NCBI GenBank assembly: GCA_002401525.1
Contig: NVTH01000009.1
Location: 1-8,416 of the forward strand
DNA: 8,416 bases
DNA from: Moraxellaceae bacterium
Lineage (GTDB): Bacteria > Pseudomonadota > Gammaproteobacteria > Pseudomonadales > UBA3067
Direction: 5' to 3'
The position numbers and the translations under genes were made by a program. Shown piece by piece: positions 1-5,420 of this stretch. The first letter of the stretch is position 1; each line of letters opens with the position of its first letter. The notes under the pieces were generated by a model, which saw only the letters and a program-made list of their open reading frames with translations, was not told the DNA's origin and searched no databases.

Positions 1-688
1 CGCAAAAACATTCATCACCAATGGCCAACATGCCGACCTCACCGTTATCGTCGCAAAAACCGCCCCCAAATTAGGCAGCAAAGGCATCAGTCTATTTCTA
101 GTCGACACTTTGTGGCCAGGTTTTAACAAAGGCAAAAATCTGGACAAACTAGGACTCCATGCCAGCGACACGTCTGAATTATTTTTCACCGACTTAAAAG
201 TCCCTATCAATAGTTTGTTAGGCGAAGAAGGCGCAGGATTTGCCTACCTGATGCAGGAGCTTCCTAGGGAGCGACTTATTATCGCCGCCCTTGCGATTGG
301 CGCATCGGAAGGAATGCTCAATTGGACTCTAGATTACGTCACCCAACGAAAAGCATTTAAACAAACTCTAGGTCAATTTCAAAACACCCGCTTTAAACTC
401 GCAGAACTGAAAACCAGCTTGGAAATAAATCGAGCCTTTGTAGACCAATGCATTGAGCGCTTAAAAGAAAATGACTTGGACGTGGCCACCGCCGCCATGG
501 CAAAACTGTCCACTACTGAAATGCAAGGCCAAGTCGCTGATGCCTGTTTACAAATGTTTGGTGGTTACGGATACATGATGGAATACCCCATCGCGCGTGC
601 ATTTGCAGACGCTAGAGTACAGAGAATTTACGGCGGAACCTCGGAGATAATGAAAGAAATTATCGCACGTTCGATGCTAGGAAAATAA
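1..688 (+). CDS. Acyl-CoA dehydrogenase, long-chain type (5' end missing)
   Basis: The reading frame is open from base 2 to the TAA at 686-688. It gives 228 residues, about the C-terminal 60% of a family that usually has about 385. These are FAD enzymes that introduce the alpha-beta double bond into acyl-CoA and pass electrons to ETF. The visible part starts in the middle beta domain (KTFITNGQHADLTVIVAKT) and continues into the C-terminal helical domain, with QRKAF and IYGGTSEIMKEIIAR. The usual catalytic Glu of the medium-chain type (YEGT) is Gly here (YGGT). As in mammalian long-chain and isovaleryl-CoA dehydrogenases, the base is instead expected in the earlier helix: LAIGASEGM contains a Glu at codon 308-310 that lines up with the long-chain enzyme. 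The substrate is inferred from this similarity only; branched-chain or other acyl-CoAs are possible. The gene converges on the DUF1145 gene. Confidence 0.93.
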   Translation, partial: AKTFITNGQHADLTVIVAKTAPKLGSKGISLFLVDTLWPGFNKGKNLDKLGLHASDTSELFFTDLKVPINSLLGEEGAGFAYLMQELPRERLIIAALAIGASEGMLNWTLDYVTQRKAFKQTLGQFQNTRFKLAELKTSLEINRAFVDQCIERLKENDLDVATAAMAKLSTTEMQGQVADACLQMFGGYGYMMEYPIARAFADARVQRIYGGTSEIMKEIIARSMLGK

Positions 689-731
689 TGCGGAGAAGGA
701 ACAGCAATAAAAACAACAGTCAGCACAAACC

Positions 732-769
732 GCTAGACTAACCCGCCAGTCAAAACGAGTTAGCCTAGC
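732..769. terminator. Inverted repeat between convergent genes, possible bidirectional terminator
   Basis: GCTAGACTAAC (732-742) pairs with GTTAGCCTAGC (759-769): 11 positions with one A-C mismatch around a 16-nt loop. It lies between the stop codons of the convergent acyl-CoA dehydrogenase and DUF1145 genes, where a shared terminator is expected. No clean U-tract follows on the + strand. On the - strand a T-rich stretch appears only about 15 nt beyond the stem, so intrinsic termination is unproven. Confidence 0.4.
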
Positions 770-792
770 AATCTAAATCTCAGTCTTAACCC

Positions 793-1059
793 CTATGCTT
801 CCGCTTGCTGATTCTTTACAGCCAAGCCATGAAAAAATCCAAATACGAACACTTGCATTCCATCGGCAATCAAAGGGCGTTCGCTATTCTTATCATTAGT
901 GACAAACAGTAGGGACTCAAATTGATGAGTTAGGACAAGCCCAAGTAGCCCCCAGGTTAAATAAACGCTGTATTCGCCGCCTAACGGAGCAAATAAATTC
1001 ACAACCAGAACCACCCAAAGTCCTAAAGTTGCAATTTTTCCTAAGGTAATGAAATTCAT
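793..1059 (-). CDS. Small inner-membrane protein, DUF1145 (YhhL-like) family
   Basis: This encodes an 88-residue hydrophobic protein beginning MNFITLGKIATLGLWVVLVV. About three membrane segments are visible (residues 5-27, 32-52 and 68-82), separated by a polar stretch, TNDKNSERP. The segment order, the N-L-F-x-P motif after the first helix, and the late FVFGFFHGLAV segment resemble the DUF1145 family of E. coli YhhL, whose function is not known. The start is the ATG at 1057-1059: an AAGGAT ribosome site lies 8 nt upstream. An in-frame TTG three codons earlier sits almost on that site and is a poor start. It shares its strand with the flagellin gene but lies 230 bp downstream, beyond that gene's terminator, so it is probably transcribed separately. 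Confidence 0.75.
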   Translation of the reverse strand: MNFITLGKIATLGLWVVLVVNLFAPLGGEYSVYLTWGLLGLVLTHQFESLLFVTNDKNSERPLIADGMQVFVFGFFHGLAVKNQQAEA

Positions 1060-1067
1060 AGTAAGCA

Positions 1068-1073
1068 ATCCTT
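1068..1073 (-). promoter_or_regulatory. Ribosome binding site of the DUF1145 gene
   Basis: AAGGAT read on the - strand, 8 nt before the ATG at 1057-1059. It selects this ATG over the in-frame TTG at 1066-1068. Confidence 0.65.
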
Positions 1074-1232
1074 TTTGTTATTCTGTTTTAATTAGCGATT
1101 ACTGCAACAGCAAGGAGGATCATCTCCATTCATAGCGAGGACAAGTACTGTTAAACCAAAATAATACGGCACCAGTCACTGCGCTTTTAACTGCGTCAGA
1201 TGAAACAAATCATACCGCAAATTGAATCTTTG

Positions 1233-1251
1233 AAAAAGGCGCGGTTCGCGC
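1233..1251 (-). terminator. Rho-independent terminator of the flagellin gene
   Basis: On the - strand, 38 nt after the flagellin stop, GCGCG and CGCGC form a 5-bp all-GC stem with a 3-nt loop, followed by CTTTTTC. A second small hairpin (GCTCA/TGAGC, 1250-1261) sits just upstream in the transcript. This is the usual layout of a terminator after a highly expressed gene, although the stem is short. Confidence 0.65.
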
Positions 1252-1288
1252 TCAACTGAGCCCCCACCATGTCAGTCCTACTTCTTTA

Positions 1289-2110
1289 CTACGAAAGCAG
1301 CCCTAAAACACTGCTCGCTTGCTGGTTTGCCTGTGCGAGGATACTGATGCCGGACTGATTCAACAGTTCATTTCTAGTTTTAGAGGCGATAAGCGCCGCA
1401 TAGTCAGCGTCTTGGATGCCACTTCGAGTACGTGAAGAATCCACCAAATTTTGCCCCAAATTATCCACGGTGGCCTCAAATCGCCCTTGAGCGGCACCAA
1501 ATTGGGTGCGGGCCTTGCCGACATCATCAAGAGCAGTGTCCAAGGTCCCAAGCGCACTACTAGCCCCAGCGGCAGTGGAAATATCAATGTCATCAAAGCC
1601 GGAATTTTTAAATAATGCGGCTAAATCCTGTTTGTTAATGCTGACTTGATCGCCCACCCCACTGCCGACCTGAAAATCCAAACTATCCGATGAATTTAAT
1701 AACGATTGGCCGTTAAAGTGAGTGTTTTCTATTTGATTACCAATTTCTTCCTTAAGTTGCACGACCTCCTTTTGTAGAGCAGCTCGATCCGTGTCATTTA
1801 AAGACCCATTGGCGGCTTGAACAGAAAGCTCACGAATCCGTTGAATACCGTCACCAATATTGGCCAGCGCGCCATCAGCAGTTTGGCTCAAGGCAATGCC
1901 ACTGCTGGCATTGTTAATTGCAGTACTAAAACCATTAATTTCTGAATTAAGCTTTTCAATAATCGCCAATGCGGCGGCATCGTCCTTAGCACTATTGACG
2001 CGTTTACCGGAGCTGAGCTTTTGAAAGTCATCACTCAAGCGCTCAGAGGACTGTTTTAAAGCACGCTGAGCGATCAAAGAATTCGCAATAGAATTAACCG
2101 TAATGGCCAT
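1289..2110 (-). CDS. Flagellin, short form without D2/D3 domains
   Basis: This encodes a 273-residue flagellin, the filament subunit exported by the flagellar type III apparatus. The N-terminal D0/D1 region is clear: MAITVNSIANSL, LSSGKRVNSAKDDAAALAI (residues 32-50) and IQRIRELSVQAANGS (89-103), the last in the conserved segment known for TLR5 recognition in other flagellins. The C-terminal D1/D0 region is equally clear, with QDADYAALIASKTRNELLNQ and SILAQANQQASSVLGLL at the end. The middle (about 150-205) is short and lacks the variable D2/D3 domains, so the filament surface should be simple. Start: ATG at 2108-2110 with GGGAG 5 nt upstream; the in-frame start eight codons earlier has no such support. 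No FlaG, FliD or FliS gene is present nearby. fliC and flaA are both used for this family, so I assign no symbol. Confidence 0.95.
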   Translation of the reverse strand: MAITVNSIANSLIAQRALKQSSERLSDDFQKLSSGKRVNSAKDDAAALAIIEKLNSEINGFSTAINNASSGIALSQTADGALANIGDGIQRIRELSVQAANGSLNDTDRAALQKEVVQLKEEIGNQIENTHFNGQSLLNSSDSLDFQVGSGVGDQVSINKQDLAALFKNSGFDDIDISTAAGASSALGTLDTALDDVGKARTQFGAAQGRFEATVDNLGQNLVDSSRTRSGIQDADYAALIASKTRNELLNQSGISILAQANQQASSVLGLLS

Positions 2111-2366
2111 AAATACTCCCAAACACGCTCTCAAATACCTGCAAAATACAGCAGTCGACTGACGCCTATGCCCCTGGCTTCATTCATAGTGGCTTAATTC
2201 ACAGCCGCATCAGTCATGGTCACAAACCATAGGACACGCATGAACACACTACGAATTCGCACAGCACGGACCCATACCGCGAGCCGCCAAAAAGCAGGCC
2301 CAGGTAACATCTTATCCTTAATCGAAAAAATAAAAATCATCTTACGATTAACGGCAAAGTACACTT

Positions 2367-2382
2367 CTTAAGCGGGCTTAAG
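2367..2382. repeat. Paired CTTAAG palindromes, possible operator
   Basis: CTTAAG, CGGG, CTTAAG: two copies of a self-complementary hexamer, 10 bp apart centre to centre (about one helix turn). GGCTTAA recurs at 2391-2397. It lies in the divergent spacer, so it could be a regulator site, but the bound protein is unknown and chance is possible. Confidence 0.25.
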
Positions 2383-2473
2383 GAGATCGAGGCTTAAATC
2401 CAATTTTTTTCAAGCCAGCGCAATCGATATTTTTAGAATTTATTTTGCTTGTCTAAGCCTTTATTCACCCCTA

Positions 2474-2557
2474 AAGTTATAGCTGTTGAAGTTATAGTCT
2501 TTGAAGTTATAACTGTTGAAGTTAAAGGTTTTGAAAGGTTAGCTTTTGAAAGATTAG
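2474..2557. repeat. 15-bp tandem repeat array, 5.5 degenerate copies
   Basis: Units at 2474-2488, 2489-2503, 2504-2518, 2519-2533 and 2534-2548, plus a partial sixth. The first is AAGTTATAGCTGTTG; the first three are nearly identical and the later ones drift (AAGTTAAAGGTTTTG, AAAGGTTAGCTTTTG). No spacers separate the units, so this is not CRISPR. The array ends 24 bp before the ribosome site of the 61-residue ORF, so it is probably in that gene's leader or promoter region. One frame would read as V-x-x-F/V-E pentapeptides, but that frame overlaps the better-supported ORF downstream. Confidence 0.85.
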
Positions 2558-2591
2558 CCCCTAGCGTCCCAATCAATCACGGAGTGAAGAT

Positions 2592-2777
2592 ATGGCAAGC
2601 CCTAAAATCAACATCGGCGGAGACGGTAAAGAACGGGTCGCTTTTGACCTAATGTCACTGATAGCAGACATTGCGAAAGGCGAAGAATCCACTAAAGACA
2701 GAGCTTATTGGTTTGAACTATACGCCCAATGCCATCAATTGATTGTTGAAGGCAAAGACTCGAAAGAAATCCTTTAA
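2592..2777 (+). CDS. Unrecognised small cytoplasmic protein, 61 residues
   Basis: ATG at 2592 is preceded by GGAG (2581-2584) with 7 nt spacing; the stop is TAA at 2775-2777. The protein starts MASPKINIGGDGKERVAFDL, contains RAYWFELYAQCHQLIVEG and ends KEIL. It is charged and amphipathic, with a helical-looking centre (residues 18-53) including one Cys and a Trp-Phe-Tyr aromatic cluster. It has no signal peptide or membrane segment. I do not recognise the family. The good ribosome site, balanced composition and lack of low complexity argue that it is a real gene, although it stands alone between two repeat-rich spacers. A small regulatory or adaptor protein is conceivable, but nothing in the sequence shows this. 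Confidence 0.65.
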   Translation: MASPKINIGGDGKERVAFDLMSLIADIAKGEESTKDRAYWFELYAQCHQLIVEGKDSKEIL

Positions 2778-2842
2778 TTCGATCTTAGCGGCGCAATATG
2801 GAAGGGGCTCTCGAGTCCCTCGCGCCAAACTAAGAGTCCCCC

Positions 2843-2880
2843 GAGGAGACCTTATCCAACAGAGGAGACCCTATCCAACA
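2843..2880. repeat. 19-bp tandem duplication
   Basis: GAGGAGACCTTATCCAACA at 2843-2861 is repeated at 2862-2880 with a single T-to-C change. The period is not a multiple of three, so it does not behave as a coding repeat. Confidence 0.85.
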
Positions 2881-2943
2881 AAAGGGGGAAACAGTCTAAC
2901 GGCGCTCTTTAAACTGAAATTAAAACTCAATAAATCAATGCTT

Positions 2944-3033
2944 TACAATCCGGCATCGTACTACTCAGCACCGTATTACTCAGCACCATACGACTCAACA
3001 CCGTGCAACCCAGCGTCGCACAACCTCAGACCG
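2944..3033. repeat. 15-bp tandem repeat array, 6 degenerate copies
   Basis: Units begin at 2944, 2959, 2974, 2989, 3004 and 3019. The best-conserved pair is TACTACTCAGCACCG and TATTACTCAGCACCA; the outer units diverge (TACAATCCGGCATCG, CACAACCTCAGACCG). In frame with an ATG at 2938 they would read YNPAS-YYSAP-YYSAP-YDSTP-CNPAS-HNLRP. That ATG has no ribosome site, so translation is doubtful. The sequence is unrelated to the 15-bp array at 2474. Confidence 0.85.
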
Positions 3034-3122
3034 CGCATTCCAATCAAATCAATCTCCTTGCTTCATTGCTCCAAAAGGTTCCCTTAGGCGTTAAAAACTT
3101 GCCCTCTTATCACTAGATGACT

Positions 3123-3161
3123 GCAGCAAATTACCGCACCAGATTACTGCACCAGATTACT
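3123..3161. repeat. 13-bp tandem repeat, 3 copies
   Basis: GCACCAGATTACT occurs twice exactly (3136-3148 and 3149-3161), preceded by a degenerate copy GCAGCAAATTACC (3123-3135). It ends next to the -10-like TATGAT (3163-3168), about 75 bp upstream of the gene at 3238, so it may lie in or next to that gene's promoter. Confidence 0.85.
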
Positions 3162-3237
3162 GTATGATCAAAATACGTCGGATAGTCATTCCTTTACGCA
3201 ATAAGCAACTCAAAAAGATACGCCTAAGGTAGAATCC

Positions 3238-4143
3238 ATGTCGAAATCTAGGTTCATGTTGCCGTATATTTCAAGCAAAATTTTTCGCACATTCACCTTC
3301 ATCACACTGATAGCCGCAAGTACCTACAGTATTTCAGAAAGCGTCCTGACGGTCGAAATAGAAGCAGAACGCCTAATTCTAGCAGCGCAAAATGCGTTAA
3401 AAAATCAACAAAGCGATGCAGCCGATCGCTACTTAATTCGAGCCGCAGCGCTAAATACCCCGCTTGCCAATCACTACCACTTTTACCGGGGCAAAGTGTC
3501 ATTTTCAAAAAATGATTTTCAAACGGCACAACAACATTTAGTTCAATATACCCAAGGTGTAAAATCGGATGATCCTCATTACGAAGAAACCCTGACACTG
3601 CTCACTGCCATAGAGAAAGAAGGTGCACAAACAAAAGCGAACTCCTTCTCAGAAAAACCACAGATTGAATGGCATCGCACCCGAAGCGCCCCGCCTTACA
3701 TTGAAAACCTAAAGAGCTTGTACTTAACCGAACAAGGAAAGCTTGCTTTGGAAATGCACATTAACGATCTATTAAGTTCCTATCCCACAGCAAACAAAAC
3801 CGCAGTGAACAAAAACCTAAAACCTCGAAACCAAAACGCTAAACGCCACAATACCCGCAACTATAATATTCAAACCACCGAACAAGGGTCAATCAAAACC
3901 CACCTCACCATTAACAAGCCGGGATCTAGCCCCAACAAAGAAGTCAAATTAAACACCTCTGAAATTTCCGTTTACGGGCTAAATCATCAAATCGAATTTA
4001 AATGCGAAGACATGACGCAGCGCTGTTGGATAAAAAACCCCATCAACCAAACAGTTTGGCTAGAACTCGATAATAACGAATCGGCCGCAAAGGAACTTGC
4101 TACGGCAATCGGTTATTTAGTCCAAGTAATGCAACAACAATAA
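3238..4143 (+). CDS. Exported or membrane-anchored protein with TPR-like helices, function unknown
   Basis: This is a 301-residue protein; ATG at 3238 follows TAAGG (3225-3229) by 8 nt. Residues 1-35 look like a signal sequence or N-terminal anchor: basic residues up to R17, a hydrophobic core FTFITLIAA (19-27), then a polar S-rich stretch. Residues 40-125 are alanine-rich paired helices with TPR character (AAQNALKNQQSDAADRYLIRAAAL; YFRGKxxFxxxDFxTAQQHL-like spacing), which usually mediate protein contacts. Residues 183-232 are Asn/Lys/Thr-rich and probably a flexible linker. A C-terminal domain (about 233-301) carries C256 and C263, which could form a disulfide in the periplasm. I do not recognise a named family. 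The next gene begins 88 bp later, beyond a strong palindrome, so co-transcription with the SDR gene is uncertain. Confidence 0.8.
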   Translation: MSKSRFMLPYISSKIFRTFTFITLIAASTYSISESVLTVEIEAERLILAAQNALKNQQSDAADRYLIRAAALNTPLANHYHFYRGKVSFSKNDFQTAQQHLVQYTQGVKSDDPHYEETLTLLTAIEKEGAQTKANSFSEKPQIEWHRTRSAPPYIENLKSLYLTEQGKLALEMHINDLLSSYPTANKTAVNKNLKPRNQNAKRHNTRNYNIQTTEQGSIKTHLTINKPGSSPNKEVKLNTSEISVYGLNHQIEFKCEDMTQRCWIKNPINQTVWLELDNNESAAKELATAIGYLVQVMQQQ

Positions 4144-4173
4144 ACGTTAATTTCACAACCATTGATAACACAA

Positions 4174-4209
4174 GGACATCTCTAAAAATTAGAATTTTTA
4201 GAGATGTCC
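4174..4209. repeat. Perfect 36-bp palindrome flanked by ACAA direct repeats
   Basis: GGACATCTCTAAAAATT (4174-4190) and its exact complement (4193-4209) enclose only AG. ACAA stands immediately on both sides (4170-4173 and 4210-4213), as a 4-bp target duplication would. It begins 30 nt after a stop codon and could also act as a terminator or transcript-end hairpin, but no U-tract follows it. A minimal inverted-repeat remnant of an insertion sequence or MITE is the alternative reading; I cannot name a family. Confidence 0.85.
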
Positions 4210-4231
4210 ACAATAAGCCGAGTATAAAACT

Positions 4232-5038
4232 ATGGACCTCCAGCTCAGCAATAAAGTAGCGCTAGTGTCAGGCGCTAATCGTGGCACCGGGGCGATCATC
4301 GCCAAACAACTTGCAAGCGAGGGAGCACGAGTCGTTATTCATAGACAAAAAGAAGACTCTCCCTCTTATCTTGAAACCGCCTTTCCTGATTCATTACCTT
4401 CGAATTGCTTTTGCGTCTATGGCGACCTCACCACTGACGAAGGCGCGCAGCAAGTTTTCGATCAGAGCCAATCTTTTAGCACCGAACTCGACATTCTAGT
4501 CAATAACTACGGACAAGCTGATCCCGGCAGCTGGCAACACAGTAGTGCTGAGGATTGGGTAACGAGCTACCAAAAAAATGTCCTTTCTGCAGTACGTTTG
4601 ATCAACTTATTCTTGCCGCAAATGAAAACCCAACCCACTGGCAGAATCATTCAGCTAGGGACTATTGGAGCACTCAAGCCCAACAGTAGAATGCCGCAAT
4701 ATTACGCAGCCAAAGCCACGCTTGCCAATCTAACCGTCAGCTTAAGCAAAGAACTCGCCAATACAGGCATTACCGTCAACGCAATATCGCCCGGCCTAAT
4801 CAAGACCGAAGAAATCGAAGCGTATTATAAAATGAGAGCGGAAAAGAAAAACTGGGGACAAGATTGGGCTGACATCGAATCAGCCATTGCCAAATATGAC
4901 TTCCCCAACCCCTGCGGAAGAATCGCTCGAAGAGAAGAGGTAGCGGATTTAGTGAGTTTCTTGGCAAGCCCACGCGCCAGCTTTATTAACGGTCAAACCA
5001 TTCGCATCGATGGCGGCGCTTTAGAGCTTGCAATATAG
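4232..5038 (+). CDS. Classical short-chain dehydrogenase/reductase (SDR)
   Basis: This encodes 268 residues, normal length for a classical SDR, an NAD(P)-dependent oxidoreductase with a Rossmann fold. The cofactor motif is SGANRGTG (residues 13-20, the TGxxxGxG position), with D65 in GDL; R38 after the second strand may favour NADP(H). NNYG (91-94) replaces the usual NNAG. N116 and YxxxK (Y157, K161) of the active site are present, but the usual serine 13 residues before the tyrosine is T144 (QLGTIGAL). ISPGLIKTEE and the C-terminal NGQTIRIDGG are typical of 3-oxoacyl-ACP reductase-like members. Substrate is unknown. Start: ATG at 4232 is the only one that keeps the complete first strand; its ribosome site is weak (GAG at 4220-4222). 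It lies between the palindrome and a related 12-bp motif that overlaps its stop codon by one base. Confidence 0.93.
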   Translation: MDLQLSNKVALVSGANRGTGAIIAKQLASEGARVVIHRQKEDSPSYLETAFPDSLPSNCFCVYGDLTTDEGAQQVFDQSQSFSTELDILVNNYGQADPGSWQHSSAEDWVTSYQKNVLSAVRLINLFLPQMKTQPTGRIIQLGTIGALKPNSRMPQYYAAKATLANLTVSLSKELANTGITVNAISPGLIKTEEIEAYYKMRAEKKNWGQDWADIESAIAKYDFPNPCGRIARREEVADLVSFLASPRASFINGQTIRIDGGALELAI

Positions 5039-5049
5039 GGCATCTCTAA
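5038..5049. repeat. Partial relative of the 4174-4209 palindrome arm
   Basis: GGGCATCTCTAA differs from GGACATCTCTAA at one position and points the same way as the left arm of the palindrome. Thus similar 12-bp motifs stand at both ends of the SDR gene. No inverted partner is seen here. Confidence 0.5.
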
Positions 5050-5225
5050 CACTATAAAATAGACGACGTAGAATTTCCTTAGACTCAAATACTTACAAAA
5101 TGAATTAATTTATAACTTTTAATTAGATAGATAATGGGTTAGCAATTCGTTGACAGGGTTCTCAGTAGCAGAAAGATGTCGAGCACCTTAATCAACAATA
5201 AGCGACCTTAACAAGATTTTTGCGA

Positions 5226-5335
5226 GATAATCATCATAATTTCTTGGAGAGGAAGATTATCCTGGTAGGACGACTTAGGAAAAGCCGTGACCAAGGGTTG
5301 ATAGCATTGAGAGTAAGTAAACCTTATCCTTTTTT
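5226..5335 (+). promoter_or_regulatory. Possible structured 5' leader with competing helices before the HD-GYP gene
   Basis: Three foldbacks follow one another. GATAATC (5226-5232) pairs with GATTATC (5255-5261) around an inner TTCTT/AGGAA stem. CCTGGT (5261-5266) pairs with ACCAAGG (5290-5296) with one bulge, enclosing CGACTT/AAGCCG with one mismatch. AAGGGTT (5293-5299) pairs with AAACCTT (5319-5325) with one mismatch, followed by T6 (5330-5335). The second and third helices share 5293-5296 and exclude each other, as in an attenuator. The stems are modest and the third loop is large, so chance folding is possible. It does not match the cyclic di-GMP riboswitch consensus that I know. Confidence 0.25.
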
Positions 5336-5414
5336 ATAGTTTTCAGTTTGGAATTTTAAATGACAAACCTGAATCTATAATAAAGATGCAAATGATGTGT
5401 TGGGTAATGTAGTG

Positions 5415-5420
5415 GGTGAT
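5415..5420 (+). promoter_or_regulatory. Ribosome binding site favouring the GTG start at 5424
   Basis: GGTGAT matches the 3' half of the AGGAGGTGATC anti-16S complement and lies 3 nt before GTG 5424, the correct register for that part of the consensus. The upstream GTG at 5397 has only a weak AAAGATG stretch before it. Confidence 0.4.

Larger units (their letters stand above)
2111..2591. other. Divergent spacer between flagellin and the 61-residue ORF
   Basis: This 481-bp spacer should hold the flagellin promoter (-) and whatever drives the small ORF (+). GGGAG at 2116-2120 (-) is the flagellin ribosome site. On the - strand, GCCGTTAA (plus 2348-2355) matches the sigma-28 -10 element GCCGATAA at 7 of 8 positions, but no TAAA-type -35 stands at the normal distance and the leader would be about 240 nt, so it is only a weak candidate. 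The stretch 2474-2557 is a tandem repeat array. No convincing coding sequence is seen. Confidence 0.5.
2778..3237. other. Repeat-rich spacer without a convincing gene
   Basis: This 460-bp stretch follows the 61-residue ORF and carries three clear tandem repeat arrays, listed separately. A weaker 21-bp duplication around GAGTCCC (2812-2832 and 2833-2853) overlaps the first of them. An open frame crosses it but lacks a ribosome site and consists largely of repeat-derived peptides. TATGAT at 3163-3168, directly after the 13-bp array, could be a -10 box for the next gene, but no good -35 is visible. TAAGG at 3225-3229 is the ribosome site of the gene at 3238. Confidence 0.6.

Noticed and set aside
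1360..1596. Open frame on the - strand inside the flagellin gene
   Set aside because: Shadow of the flagellin coding sequence in another frame, with no ribosome site and no family resemblance.
2348..2372. Complete sigma-28 promoter for flagellin
   Set aside because: GCCGTTAA fits the -10 element, but the TTAAG upstream is about 4 bp too close for the -35 and no TAAA stands at the normal distance; reported only as a weak candidate.
2449..2652. Open frame from a TTG reading through the 15-bp array as V-x-x-F-E pentapeptides
   Set aside because: It lacks a ribosome site, starts at a rare codon, is half repeat, and its end overlaps the better-supported 61-residue ORF in another frame.
2743..3087. 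114-codon open frame through the spacer after the 61-residue ORF
   Set aside because: No start with a ribosome site; it begins inside the previous gene, is made mostly of repeat-derived peptides, and contains a 19-bp repeat that does not preserve frame.
2474..3161. CRISPR array
   Set aside because: Units are directly adjacent with no unique spacers, are too short (13-19 bp), and no cas genes are present.
3302..3598. 98-codon open frame antisense to the exported TPR-like protein
   Set aside because: Antisense shadow; the + strand gene has a signal sequence and a ribosome site.
4174..5049. SDR gene as cargo of a transposon
   Set aside because: The flanking related motifs are not in the inverted orientation that would enclose the gene, and there is no transposase.
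5150..5178. Sigma-70 promoter with a perfect TTGACA
   Set aside because: The hexamer at 17-bp spacing (AAGATG) is a poor -10, and the neighbouring spacings give nothing better.
5226..5335. Cyclic di-GMP (GEMM) riboswitch
   Set aside because: The conserved core around CACGCACAGGGCAAACC and GACGCAAAGCC is not present; only a general foldback pattern with a T-run is seen.
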